A stretch of 64,000 nt of DNA from G963674685 sp964591275. GTDB taxonomy: Bacteria; Lernaellota; Lernaellaia; JACKCT01. Position numbers and translations under genes: made by a program. The notes under the pieces were generated by a model. The model saw only the letters and a list, made by a program, of their open reading frames with translations, had not been told where the DNA came from and did not search any database. The stretch is from positions 1-64,000 of the forward strand of contig CAZQAE010000025.1 in assembly GCA_964591275.1 (NCBI GenBank). The letters are read 5' to 3'. Shown one piece after another: positions 20,501 to 28,010 of this stretch. Numbering within the stretch: the stretch's first letter is position 1; each line of letters opens with the position of its first letter.

Positions 20501-20539
20501 GGATTCGAAGAGCTTAATTATTCTGTAGTAAAAAAATAG
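14567..20539 (+). CDS. Giant radical SAM protein with four radical-SAM cores
   Basis: One uninterrupted 1990-residue frame, with AAAGGA 6 bases before the ATG. It has four modules. Modules 1-3 (about 1-478, 480-960, 962-1440) each begin with a B12-binding-like Rossmann half (PPFGPEMPPLSL, PPFDTASPPYPL, SPWGFTNPPLGP), then a GEGE-type turn, then a radical-SAM core: CKGKCVFC (Cys229/233/236), CRWRCAFC (703/707/710) and CISDCAYC (1190/1194/1197). A poorly ordered linker (about 1440-1515) leads to module 4. That has CNLHCAGC (1532/1536/1539), LSGAGEPLLHPDF and a Cys-rich SPASM-type end (ECQKCPLLKKC; GAVLPCCKG; MGNLNEKDLLTIW). No cobalamin DxHxxG is evident. The modules are clearly diverged, so this is an old fusion, not a recent duplication. 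Each core should make a 5'-deoxyadenosyl radical or act as a methylase. Substrate unknown. Confidence 0.9.
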   Translation: MSKGPNIQLVICPPFGPEMPPLSLACLAAAARKVGFSAGVMDLNIRVFREAGPDCADQWSMDYKTQWVWPTKIAETYSRFAETLDRAVLELAEIDAGIYGFSCHSDNRLMTQEIIGRLKQMKPDAFVIVGGMGVYSESSMRQFDRGLVDAFVVGHEGEATLIELLEAQAEKRSLDRIPGVMAPDRMGYDDFIVRETSKSLDEFPWPTFEDFDLTLYTTKNLPILASRGCKGKCVFCNDRVLMGPHRFRRAENVFEEIRHHVLKNNIKDFSFNDLQINYNIEQIDRLCTMICEWSESIHWTANAIVSEALQPSILKNLRAAGCHTITLGIESGSERIMKGMNKGFSKDTVRRLMRDMREADITLWINLVIGFPGETDESVAETIAFIENYAHLINEVCVCNSCNILDYSILANKKEKFGIATSDDPDWFEVSWETTDGANTPAIRNAWLGSVLETLEKKNVPVRQTNYHFHGENEYWAERKLDAVLAILPPFDTASPPYPLVMTSAFMQAQGLAVSSMDFNLETHLAARQQHEAFWDLSQRDDWADPEVCARRMEMLGLDAQKTVDRLLARDADNLVFFVHRANTLTTLAVLKGIRQKSPGKRTILIGPSTSIAAERDLFTDKVCNYMVIGEIEQSLRELVLRLKAGEKLSSLRGVRYTVPGGDKHYLPREPNMLLDSMPLPDYRELRPEKYGPVLKIRTGRGCRWRCAFCVQQPLEGPARYRSPKAVFDEIEIAYRRHDIRAFEFDDLVSNGNPALLETLCELLIEAKMPIRFGADFAPSEELKPLLFEKLHEAGCKFLRFGVESFSDDVLRLMNKSYTPRIAMQNLKDAHRAGLETHINIIVGFPGERPEDFYITARAIKQVEGFVDFVDTVSACEVLPKSAIERNSQKYVVLMPPVDHSRQWSHKSWNNEAWRNTRVKEMAVWIAGMDLKFNYDFFLKPGDPLRRYEKRIRRRIAKKTGKDIECVLVNISPWGFTNPPLGPAILASYLDHHGHAAKILDFNARWYDEAPADWKLLWHVENKNFWSSDETWPILAHAFAKKISAATDEILKVGGAVIGISVCDPKERMAIELVKQIRNINQDSVIIMGGPAIFTPEYRRIFFERVGDLVDGYVVSEGEEALLEIVEAVNAGGSLKGIAGVITLIENGETDYTPRESVKDLDSIPYPTYEHFDMNLFTGDSLVLEWSRGCISDCAYCKGKNLAGTYRSRSARHIFEEIKHHVDTLGYKSFTVSDNILNGRPKVLEELCDMITGAKLSIHWNAEAAPMKNLSRTLLTKLKAAGCFELQLGVETGSERVLEMMNKSRLFSIESAAKVLRDTHEVGIKTCMFCMVGYPGETEEDFQKTLNFIEDNASWIDQVKSINSCHIITGTDLHRNAKELGIILPEIDYHYLWVDANGLDHAQRNDRIRRALALVQSLGIECLETNLTEGKQLDLLPTLKDDSLSIDEKFTKLLGLANQIGSFDSGEYGKSGKDICAPENAEEGLDEKAAPSDQETVDDNFVKNNLPLAGILSGDKVYAGPDIIELDLTNRCNLHCAGCWNHGYEMGEDRWTGEISQRTLPTDIALRAIDQAADAGAKMVQLSGAGEPLLHPDFIKIIRRIKSRGLKCTLITNGVLLKEKHIKEFVKIGLDNLTVSAWAGTPEMYATVHPKTKGKTLIGIRDTLIRLHELKREKKRNRPHVKIYNVISRLNAGGIDDMITFALRCRADHVEFTPIDIVAGKSDHLALRDTDRETIKTQLDGLVRRNDYLELDPTQSPKDKDNTGEGKEFARFVKYEILPKDFRYELDDITKFDVLCARKEWRLDIREDNVDENALFFGYPKEECQKCPLLKKCSIDSEHFHIRVEFLSVLGFGAFYRRITSVAAASGAYDRDIIRDLPCNIGWTYVRIGTDGAVLPCCKGKRMPMGNLNEKDLLTIWISQPYAKFRDKAMNCPKDDPYFNSIDCLKACDNLGMILKTTEALNKLSDEQKQALLNIDKSGFEELNYSVVKK

Positions 20540-20620
20540 ACTCTTTTTTGCATCGTTCGATGATCACAATCCTCGAAATCTGTCGCCCCTAGTTTTTTTG
20601 AAAATTGTCGAAACACCTCA

Positions 20621-22153
20621 TCAATCCTTGTTCAAGACCTTGCTTCCGTGGGCGGATAGAACGGCCTGTTCCATGCGGGCGACTTCTTTATCCGACAGGA
20701 AATCGAAGTGACTCACGCGTTTCCGTGCGGAAAGTCGGCCATGATTTTGCGAGCAGAAGCGAATGAAGAAGTCGATCTTTTGGTCGGGCATGTCCACGAT
20801 CTCCTGAATGGCTTTCCTGGTTTTGTCGTAGTTGGCTAGGAACGCCAATTCGTCAACGAGTTCCGTATTGATGGTCTGATCGATGAACCGAAAGAGCGCC
20901 TCTGCCTGGGGCGTCATATCGATATAGCGGTACCACTTAGCCGTATTATTGTGGACAGTCATGCGGCCTTCTTCGTCGAGGGAGTATTTCACCAAGGTCA
21001 TAAGCTTCCGGGAGAACGCTTCCAGAGAGTCGTCATAGTCGGCAGGGTTTTTCAACATGGATGCCGAGATTGGAAACATGACGCCTTTTGGCGAAAAGCC
21101 TTGTCGGGCAAGAATGTTGTGGATCAGGAAACGGTGGACTCGACCATTGCCATCCTCAAACGGATGTAAGAAAACGAATCCCCAGGCAATGGAGGCGGCG
21201 TGAATCACGGCGGACACTCCTCCTGTTTCCATACGTTTGTGCGTGACTGTCAGTCCTTCCATCAGGTCGGACAGATCTTCAGGCTTTGGACATACGAAGT
21301 GGATTTTTTCCTTCTGCCAGGCGACCGTCTCGCCGACGTAATTCTGACTTGATCGATAATCGGAATCGCGAAACCGTGGATCAACAATACGATTCTGAAG
21401 CTCAATCAAGTGCGTTTTTTCGCAAAAGTCTTCCTCCTCAGCCGATTGAAGCAGCGCAATGAATCGTTCAGTCCGGGTTGAGGTAGGTTTGATGTGTTCG
21501 ATTTCAAAGGAGGATTTTGTTTCCTTGGCATAAAGGTAGCCGAGTGCTCGCCTCAGTAACTCCGGAGAATAGGCAGACACAACTTGACGGCATTGCTTGG
21601 GAAGATCCGCTGTTTCAAAGTCGCGAGAGGCATCGGTGCGGCGAACCATCGGGCTAAATCGCCTGTCGCCCAGCAAATTATCATTTATTCGCTGACGCCG
21701 AATTTTGCGGGCCGGAGCGACGGTATAGTATTCATCGGGATCAAGCAGATCAATGTAGTTTCCCTGCTTCACATTATCCAGCGGAAGCGTTTTGTCTGTC
21801 AGGAACTCGTAAAGAAACCACAACCGCCGGGCAAACTTGCCGGTTGGTTTGGACCTGAGATATTCAAGAAAATCTGTTTTTGCAACTTCCTGAAAAAAGC
21901 TGGCGAGTATCGCAAGATTCGTACCATCATACTTGAGGGCAAATTCAAGATGATCACCCAGTGTTTCCCCCGGCCAGTACTTGGACGGATATACTTCCTC
22001 GACAATGTCCCCACTCGTATTGATCCAGTGGATTCCACTGGTCCTTACCAGAGACCTGTGCCAATTCGGGATGACATTGAGATTGTACAGCTCAATAAGC
22101 GCCGCATATCCTGCGAGCCTGAAAGTCGATTTATCCTGATCGTTTACAGAAAT
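20621..22153 (-). CDS. Fic family protein (AMPylation), apparent ATT start
   Basis: The core carries HPFEDGNGRVHR (His about 330 of 510), the Fic catalytic loop that transfers AMP or another phosphate-containing moiety to target hydroxyls. Upstream, SSFEIE resembles the inhibitory alpha-helix motif. A TTG at 21823 would give only 400 residues, but the same frame continues upstream for 110 codons of good protein sequence (GYAALIELYNLNVIPNWH and onward) to a stop. The only place with a ribosome-binding site is GGAGG, 5 bases before an ATT codon at 22153, followed by SVNDQDKSTFRLAGY, which looks like the true family N-terminus. Either ATT is used or an ATG has been altered. Confidence 0.85.
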   Translation of the reverse strand: MSVNDQDKSTFRLAGYAALIELYNLNVIPNWHRSLVRTSGIHWINTSGDIVEEVYPSKYWPGETLGDHLEFALKYDGTNLAILASFFQEVAKTDFLEYLRSKPTGKFARRLWFLYEFLTDKTLPLDNVKQGNYIDLLDPDEYYTVAPARKIRRQRINDNLLGDRRFSPMVRRTDASRDFETADLPKQCRQVVSAYSPELLRRALGYLYAKETKSSFEIEHIKPTSTRTERFIALLQSAEEEDFCEKTHLIELQNRIVDPRFRDSDYRSSQNYVGETVAWQKEKIHFVCPKPEDLSDLMEGLTVTHKRMETGGVSAVIHAASIAWGFVFLHPFEDGNGRVHRFLIHNILARQGFSPKGVMFPISASMLKNPADYDDSLEAFSRKLMTLVKYSLDEEGRMTVHNNTAKWYRYIDMTPQAEALFRFIDQTINTELVDELAFLANYDKTRKAIQEIVDMPDQKIDFFIRFCSQNHGRLSARKRVSHFDFLSDKEVARMEQAVLSAHGSKVLNKD

Positions 22154-22278
22154 GGATTCCTCCGGAAAAACGATCCAAAACGAGATTTATCGTTATTTTC
22201 CCGACCAAGTCAAGTAAAACAATTACAAGGCCGCAACCTTATCAGACCCTCGGTTCAGCAAGAAAAACAGTTATATCG

Positions 22279-22354
22279 CCAGAATATTGGTTACAAAAGG
22301 GGCTAATACGGAATTATTGATTACGGAACTGGTTAGTTCGGAAATATTAGTTAC
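22279..22354. repeat. Three direct repeats at exact 30-bp spacing
   Basis: A 16-base element ending in TATT-R-R-TTAC occurs at 22279-22294, 22309-22324 and 22339-22354 (for example CGGAATTATTGATTAC). Between copies the sequence is not conserved. The exact 30-bp period puts all copies on one face of the helix. They lie 125-200 bases upstream of the Fic gene start, so they may be repeated protein-binding sites. Confidence 0.6.
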
Positions 22355-22473
22355 AGAGGCCATACTCAAACAAATCAGGAATTTCATTCCCTACATGCGC
22401 GATATTGACGTGTCCACAATAAAGCCCAGGCAGGAACGCTTTTTGTTCGCTTCACCAACACCCTGAAGCCTGC

Positions 22474-23355
22474 CTACGCCTCCGCGTGGCCAGTCACGGC
22501 TGATTCGCCGTATTTGGACATCCAGCGTTGCTGATGCTTGCGCGAGAAAAATAGATGCAAATGCCTGGGAGCGGCGTTCCTCGCCGTTTTGGCAAAACGA
22601 ACAACGCGGTAGGGCTTGGCGATGCCGACCTTCTTGGGCGCCAAAAGATGGTCGAAGACTCCCTTGGAATCCATGATCTTGTCAAAACGCAGATAGACGT
22701 TTCCGATCTCCGTGGGCCGGTGGGCGTCGGACCCAGCGCTGACGCTTTTGTCGAATAGTTCGCTGAGCATATAGGCCCGATAGTTTCGGCTATCGGGCAG
22801 ATGCCCGTTGGTCGTTTCGATAAGGTCGATGTTGGAAAACAGGTCGGGGTTAAAAAGCGCGGCTTTTCTTTTGCGGCCAAAGTTTACGTTTTTGTAGGAG
22901 GGGCCGAAAGGATGCGGCAGGCACACCAGAGCGCCATGCTCTTTGGCTGCGGGGATCAGTTCGCTGAAGGAGCGATCCAGCTTGGCGTAAAAGCGACTGC
23001 ACTTATGAGGCTCCACCTCTTTGCGATAAAATTCCTCCAGCGCGGCGGCTTCCCGAAAATAAGCAATGAATTCCAGGCGTTCGGAGGTTCCCACTTCGAT
23101 GGCGGGGATGGAAAGGACCCGCCGGCTTTCGGTCAGCAGGACGGATCCGCGAATCTCATTGTGATCGCAGATCGCCGCGCCCACGTTGTTTTCCCGGCAT
23201 TTGTTGATGATTGTTTCGAGCGTATTCCCCGGGGCGTCGGAGTAGGAGGAATGAACATGCATATCGACGCAAAGAGCCTTCGGACCTTTCGCCCAAACCC
23301 GATGATCCATAACCGGTGTTTGTATTTTGGCGGATTTCTTAAAAAGTCTTCTCAT
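22474..23355 (-). CDS. PHP-domain metal-dependent phosphoesterase
   Basis: A protein of 293 residues. The PHP motifs are DMHVHSSYSDAPGNT (about 32-46), AAICDHNEIRG, AIEVGTSE, VCLPHPFG and SAGSDAH, which together give the metal-binding His/Asp/Glu set. PHP enzymes of this TrpH/YciV-like type hydrolyse phosphate esters such as nucleotide monophosphates or oligonucleotides. The ATG at 23355 is chosen over an in-frame GTG three codons upstream. It is followed downstream by the Fic gene in the same orientation but 321 bases away. Confidence 0.85.
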   Translation of the reverse strand: MRRLFKKSAKIQTPVMDHRVWAKGPKALCVDMHVHSSYSDAPGNTLETIINKCRENNVGAAICDHNEIRGSVLLTESRRVLSIPAIEVGTSERLEFIAYFREAAALEEFYRKEVEPHKCSRFYAKLDRSFSELIPAAKEHGALVCLPHPFGPSYKNVNFGRKRKAALFNPDLFSNIDLIETTNGHLPDSRNYRAYMLSELFDKSVSAGSDAHRPTEIGNVYLRFDKIMDSKGVFDHLLAPKKVGIAKPYRVVRFAKTARNAAPRHLHLFFSRKHQQRWMSKYGESAVTGHAEA

Positions 23356-23454
23356 TTTTTTCACTTTCTCAATGAATTCAAATTCAAAAATGGCGCGAGT
23401 CGCCCAAAGGCGCGGAATTTTGTCCGCCCTATTACCTTATCGTAAGGGATTGCC

Positions 23455-24402
23455 CTAAACTTTAGAGCGTTTGACGAGATTGACCGTCACGTCTCCGAAG
23501 GAAACGGCGTCTTTGACCTTGCCGGACAATGGAATGAGGTTTTTGTCGACAAGTACTTTTCCCTCTCCCGTTTTCATTCCGAAAATTTTCTGATGAATTT
23601 CAACAATGCCCATGAGGGCGGCTCCGGGAGTCTTTTTAACCCATTTTTTTTCTTCGTCCATTTGCTCCTTGGACGCCACATGAATTTTATAGCTGTCTAT
23701 CTCCTTATAAGGGACCGTCTGAATCGAAAATTCATGTCCCGGCTTCATTTCGCCGTAGCAACCGGCCCGCACATTATACATGAAACCGACAAAATCTTCA
23801 TAAAAAACTCCGGGGAGTATTTTCCTGACTTCGCGTTTCTTGCGTTTACCGTTCCTATACTTACGAAAATGCCATTCCCCGCGTTTATAATCGAATCTGT
23901 GAATACTCTTATAAACGCGCTTGCCTTTGACGGAAACGCGGGAAAAGTACGTCGCTACAAGCCTTTTCTTTCCATTTATTTCCATCACCTCAAGGTAGGA
24001 ACGGAAAAACTGGCGCTTCATTTTAGTGGCCCAGCCGACAACGCCCGTGGCCACGGCGTCAATCTCGGCAATGAGCTTGTTGCCATAACCGGGCCGGAAG
24101 GTGACGTCGAGGTCTGCGGCTTTGAACGTGGAAAGGAAATCAACTTCAAACTTCAGATGTTCCCCGACTAATCCGGCGAACAAAGGGTCCACAACGGTTA
24201 TTTTCCTCTTGGCCCCAGACTTCATCTTCAGCTTTTTTTTTGGACCTTCGACAACCTTTTTTTCGCTGTCCGCCGTAAATGCCCGCAGCAGAAAAGGCGG
24301 CGCCGCAAAAGCCGTCAGCGCGCAGGCCAAAGAGTTTTCCAGGAAATCGCGTCGTTCGGGCGAATAAATGCTTTCGATAATTTTATTTTCGTTTTTCGGC
24401 AC
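23455..24402 (-). CDS. DUF3108-type exported protein with Tat-like leader
   Basis: The 315-residue protein starts at GTG with GGGGGA 4 bases upstream. Residues 17-42 (RRDFLENSLACALTAFAAPPFLL) have twin arginines followed by a hydrophobic stretch, like a Tat leader. The mature domain begins with beta strands, GVVGWATKMKRQFFRSYLEV and then KRVYKSIHRFDYKRGEWHF, which match the all-beta DUF3108 family. That family is usually periplasmic and of unknown function. The spacing to the PHP gene downstream is 99 bases on the same strand, so they may share a transcript. Confidence 0.65.
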   Translation of the reverse strand: MPKNENKIIESIYSPERRDFLENSLACALTAFAAPPFLLRAFTADSEKKVVEGPKKKLKMKSGAKRKITVVDPLFAGLVGEHLKFEVDFLSTFKAADLDVTFRPGYGNKLIAEIDAVATGVVGWATKMKRQFFRSYLEVMEINGKKRLVATYFSRVSVKGKRVYKSIHRFDYKRGEWHFRKYRNGKRKKREVRKILPGVFYEDFVGFMYNVRAGCYGEMKPGHEFSIQTVPYKEIDSYKIHVASKEQMDEEKKWVKKTPGAALMGIVEIHQKIFGMKTGEGKVLVDKNLIPLSGKVKDAVSFGDVTVNLVKRSKV

Positions 24403-24489
24403 TTCGTCCCCCAAGGTCAAGGCAGGTCAGAATATAGATCGCCGAGTAAAACTGTCAACAATAAATGGCGATAATCGTACAATGAATCA

Positions 24490-24518
24490 TTGTTATTGGT
24501 AATCTGATCCGATATAAT
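24490..24518 (+). promoter_or_regulatory. Sigma-70-type promoter for dodecin
   Basis: TTGTTA at 24490-24495 and TATAAT at 24513-24518 are separated by exactly 17 bases. They lie 80 bases before the dodecin ATG, on the same strand. Confidence 0.6.
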
Positions 24519-24598
24519 GCTTGAAAATTATCCGAAAGAAGGGCCGTAAAATTATCTAACGTAACGCGACTTACACGTCGGAATTATGGGGGTTTCTT

Positions 24599-24808
24599 AT
24601 GGACAGCGTTTACAAGGTTATTGAGCTTGTCGGATCGTCGCCGAACTCGTGGGAGGATGCGGCCAAAAACGCCGTGAACAAAGCGGGGAAATCATTGCGC
24701 GACTTGCGCATCGCCGAAGTCGCGGCGATGGATATGAAAGTCGAAGACAACGCGGTCGTCGCCTTTCGCGTCCGCGTCAAAGTATCGTTCAAATTCGACG
24801 AGAACTAA
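24599..24808 (+). CDS. Dodecin, flavin-binding storage protein
   Basis: At 69 residues it is dodecin-sized. The sequence VYKVIELVGSSPNSWEDAAKNAV is the family signature, followed by a strand and the closing AFRVRVKVSFKFDE. Dodecins assemble into hollow dodecamers that bind flavins (or flavin-like compounds) in pairs and sequester them in the cytoplasm. The gene has its own promoter and no co-directional neighbours. Confidence 0.93.
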   Translation: MDSVYKVIELVGSSPNSWEDAAKNAVNKAGKSLRDLRIAEVAAMDMKVEDNAVVAFRVRVKVSFKFDEN

Positions 24809-25040
24809 TCGGCTTTTTATCAATCGCCGAAAATGTTTTAGGTCCACGGACTCATTGACGTAGGGCGCAGTGCCGATGTGCGTGATGATCGGAAACTGTC
24901 GGCACATGCTCGGAAAGTACAGGGCATTGAGGCGCGGATCGTTAATGTCGAACAGTTGAATTAGTAGCTGAAACTTGAATCCATGAATGCGTGGAGACCT
25001 AAAAGCGCAGGCAATGCGTTCGCGCAGATTATCGTTTATT

Positions 25041-26423
25041 TTACCCTCCAGCTTCACCCTTTATTCGAATCAGCAACTCGCTGACCGCCGCGGCCAGGGC
25101 CTCGACGGTCTTTGGAGTAAAGTGATCGTAGTCAATGAAAAGATCTTGACCGAAAACGGTGCCGGGAATCCTCTTTTCAAGCTCCGCCTCCGTGTCCAGG
25201 ACGACTACGCCCGGCAATTCTTCCAGCAGTTCCGCCAGGCGCATCGGTCGCGCCAGGGAGCGCTCCGGCGCCGCGTCATGGATTAAGGCCTGATGAAAAG
25301 ACTTCATGGCCTCTTCACGCCGTCCTGCTTCCAGCAGGCACTTGCCTCGCCGATACCACAGGGCCGCGTATTCGTCATCCAGGGTAAGGGCTTTATCATA
25401 CATTTTCAAAGCGCCGGCGCAATCGCCTTCATCCTGCATGACGGTTCCTGTCGTGTACGCAGCGAGCCAGTTTTTCAATTCCTCTTTGTTCATTTCCTCT
25501 TTGTGATAGGACAACAAAGGCCAGAAATCCGACTGATTGGTGGTCGGAGTGATGAATACAAACACGGCTTGGGCCGCATGTGTTTTCCGAGCGGCTTCCA
25601 AATAGAATTGCTCGTGGGTTTTGGCCATTTCCCTTTTTATGTTTTTTTGCACTCGTATTTCCCGGGGATGAAGGGACTGTGCAAATTCTTTCGGTTTTGA
25701 AAAATACTCCTTTTTTGGCAGATTCGGATCCAGCGGAAAAGGTTGCAGGAGCTGGGGCGGGGGTGGCGCGGCGTGCGCCTTTTGCACGCCGAAAATATCT
25801 TCCAGAAGCCGAAAAACGCGAAGGCCTCTAAAAAACCGTAGCGCTTTGACTTGCTTTGCGCTTTTCGAAAAATCCTCGCGGCGAATCTCCGGCCCGAAAT
25901 CCGGTGCGATCCCGGCCGGATAGACCAATACGGCGTCCGGCGCCAGCTTCAAAACCCGGTCCAGCGCGATGCCGACCTCCAGCGCGCTGCTGCCCCTGCT
26001 CGCCAAATCGATGAGTTCAAAATCCTCGGGAAGCTTTTCTTTAGCCAACTTGCTAAGGCGCAAAATATCGCCGAAACCGGCTATGGGACTGGAACCGAGA
26101 ATGAAGGAGCGAAAAACTCCGGTGGGCTTGGGCATTTCAAAGTGCGCCGGCGGCAGGGAATCGAGAACTTTATAAAATCTTCCGTCGGAAAGCGGAATCA
26201 GTTCGCCGCGCTCGGGATGGGCAAGGCTCGTGTAGCGTGTTGAATAGTGGGTTATTTCACCGATTTTATTTTTATCGAAAAGCTGAACCGGCGAGTGGGC
26301 AAGCTCTTCTTCGCTCCTTGCGTCGGGAAATCGTCCCGCAACGCGCAGTCCAAATTCCAAAGCTGCGAGCGCCAAAATCAAAATGGCGAGGTTGATCGCG
26401 ATAAAGCGGCTAATGTTTTTCAT
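25041..26423 (-). CDS. SGNH-hydrolase-like protein with TPR, membrane anchored
   Basis: The 460-residue protein starts at MKNISRF; an upstream in-frame ATG would add 17 unlikely residues. One membrane helix lies at about 5-27. A diverged SGNH fold follows: block I FILGSSPIAGFGD has Ser where GDS is usual, and the last block DYDHFTPKTVEALA gives the Asp-x-x-His pair. The Asn block is replaced (YPAGIAPDFG). A TPR pair sits between these blocks (about 330-400, DEYAALWYRRGKCLLEAGR). Such proteins act on cell-surface glycans or exported polymers. The missing Asn raises doubt about catalysis. Confidence 0.65.
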   Translation of the reverse strand: MKNISRFIAINLAILILALAALEFGLRVAGRFPDARSEEELAHSPVQLFDKNKIGEITHYSTRYTSLAHPERGELIPLSDGRFYKVLDSLPPAHFEMPKPTGVFRSFILGSSPIAGFGDILRLSKLAKEKLPEDFELIDLASRGSSALEVGIALDRVLKLAPDAVLVYPAGIAPDFGPEIRREDFSKSAKQVKALRFFRGLRVFRLLEDIFGVQKAHAAPPPPQLLQPFPLDPNLPKKEYFSKPKEFAQSLHPREIRVQKNIKREMAKTHEQFYLEAARKTHAAQAVFVFITPTTNQSDFWPLLSYHKEEMNKEELKNWLAAYTTGTVMQDEGDCAGALKMYDKALTLDDEYAALWYRRGKCLLEAGRREEAMKSFHQALIHDAAPERSLARPMRLAELLEELPGVVVLDTEAELEKRIPGTVFGQDLFIDYDHFTPKTVEALAAAVSELLIRIKGEAGG

Positions 26424-26587
26424 GGTTCGGGCCGAATTGGTATCTTCATAATCATGTCCATCACAAACATTCATAGATGATCGGATCGGGATGGGTCAAT
26501 GCGAATCGCGTCTTGAAAACTTTTATTGTTGCTCCTATCGTCTTCCATTATCGGGAATACCGCACCTTATAAGGACGGACATCAACA

Positions 26588-27592
26588 ATGACGCGACCGC
26601 GCAAGGAACAGTTTTCCGGCTGCATCATCGGGCAGGCTCTTGGGGACGCCGCCGGTTTCGTCGTCGAAGGGTACTCAACATCCGTCTGCAAGCAGTATGT
26701 CAAAAACGTACTCACATCGGAAAAGCCAATGCAGCAAGGTCGCAGTCCCTTTTCCTTCGGGCAATATTCCGACGACACGCAACTGGCTCGCGAACTTCTT
26801 CAGAGCATCGTGATCCGCCTGGACTTTGACCCGGTCGATTACGCGCAGCGCATCGCGGATATCTTTTCCTCCGATAGAATCGTGGGCCGGGGAAGAGCCA
26901 CGCAGCAAGCCGCAGACAGGCTGAATCGCGGCGTTCCCTGGGATCAGGCCGGCGCGCCTTCCTCTTTGGCCGGCAATGGCAGCGCCATGAGAAGCGCTCC
27001 GGTCGGGCTTTTGTTTTTCGACAATCCTGAGCGTATGTTGCAGGTCGCTACAGACCAGGGGCGCATCACGCATCAGGATCCGCGCGCCGTGGCAGGATCC
27101 ATAGCGATTGCCGGCGCTGTTGCGATTGCCTTGGAAACCCCGGACATCAAGCCGGCGGATTTCTGCGGGCAAATCACCGAATGGACCGCCGAGATTAGCC
27201 CATTGTTTTCCGAGCAAATCACTCGGCTTCCCGAGTGGGTGGAGTTGCCCTGGGAAAAGGCCATGCCGCTTATCGCCGCCGCCGGCCTCGACCCCGCCGA
27301 GGGAAAAATCTGGGAAGGAATCTCGCCCTACGTGGTCAGTAGCGTCCTTTGGAGCCTCTACGCTTTTCTCAAGACGCCGCACAACTATTGGGATACAATC
27401 TGCACCGCCATCATCTGCGGCGGAGACGTGGATACCACCGCCGCCATGGCTGGGGCCGTCAGCGGCGCTTATCTTGGCCTGGAATCCATCCCCAAGGAGA
27501 TTGCCCGCCACCTCAACGACCAGGGAGCCTGGACCTATTCCGATCTGGTCAACCTCGCTGAGCGCAGTTTCGACATGAAGCTCGGCGCATAG
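26588..27592 (+). CDS. ADP-ribosylglycohydrolase family protein
   Basis: The 334-residue protein has the DraG/ARH fold: FSGCIIGQALGDAAGF at the N-terminus, the metal site YSDDTQLARE, AGNGSAMRSAPVG, and the second metal site CGGDVDTTAAMAGAVSG. These enzymes hydrolyse ADP-ribose from protein side chains or related ADP-ribosyl compounds. AAGGACGG precedes the ATG. The 3' end of the gene (last seven codons, stop and following bases) is repeated exactly 1.9 kb downstream. It lies 20 kb from the DarTG locus, so a link between them is not implied. Confidence 0.92.
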   Translation: MTRPRKEQFSGCIIGQALGDAAGFVVEGYSTSVCKQYVKNVLTSEKPMQQGRSPFSFGQYSDDTQLARELLQSIVIRLDFDPVDYAQRIADIFSSDRIVGRGRATQQAADRLNRGVPWDQAGAPSSLAGNGSAMRSAPVGLLFFDNPERMLQVATDQGRITHQDPRAVAGSIAIAGAVAIALETPDIKPADFCGQITEWTAEISPLFSEQITRLPEWVELPWEKAMPLIAAAGLDPAEGKIWEGISPYVVSSVLWSLYAFLKTPHNYWDTICTAIICGGDVDTTAAMAGAVSGAYLGLESIPKEIARHLNDQGAWTYSDLVNLAERSFDMKLGA

Positions 27593-27596
27593 CGCG
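27569..27596 (+). repeat. 28-bp direct repeat, left copy
   Basis: This segment covers the last codons, stop and first bases after the ADP-ribosylglycohydrolase gene. It is identical over 28 bases to 29506-29533, with the two copies bracketing a single glycosyltransferase gene. Confidence 0.9.
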
Positions 27597-28010
27597 GGCA
27601 AAAAAAACGGCCTTCTGGAAAATACTTCGAATGATATTTCCTTTGCCGAGTTGGCCATGAAGAGTGCAATCCGGGTTCATAACTACAGCAATCTTTGATA
27701 GGTTTGCTCTTCTTCAAACGGATTCCCAGCGTTGACAGTCAAAAAAAACCTAGTACGATTCATAATCTGGTAAATAATTGTGGGCAGGCAAAGACATTTT
27801 TCAAGGGAAGCACCCGAAATCCCATCGGACGATTGGCCCCCCCCCCCATGCCTCAGAAAACCCATGTTCGAAGTATAAAAAATGCCAGTGCAAAGGAATG
27901 AGCCTCCGTACTGGGGGAAAAACGGCTTCAGTCCATTTCGAGCTGAACCGGTTCAATAGGATAGGCTCAATTATTGCTGCAAATCTCGTTTGTGCGAGGG
28001 GATTAAAGAC
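27597..28010. other. Gene-free region inside the direct repeats
   Basis: No gene was found over 414 bases. It contains an 11-base C run at 27837-27847, which is a likely site of length errors. Otherwise nothing stands out. Confidence 0.4.

Noticed and set aside
14567..20539. Giant radical SAM frame as an assembly chimera
   Set aside because: The frame is uninterrupted through all joints, modules are diverged and similarly spaced (about 480 residues), and codon use looks uniform; a chimera would more likely break the frame.
22279..22354. Short CRISPR array
   Set aside because: Repeats are only 16 bases with 14-base spacing and imperfect copies, and no cas genes are present.
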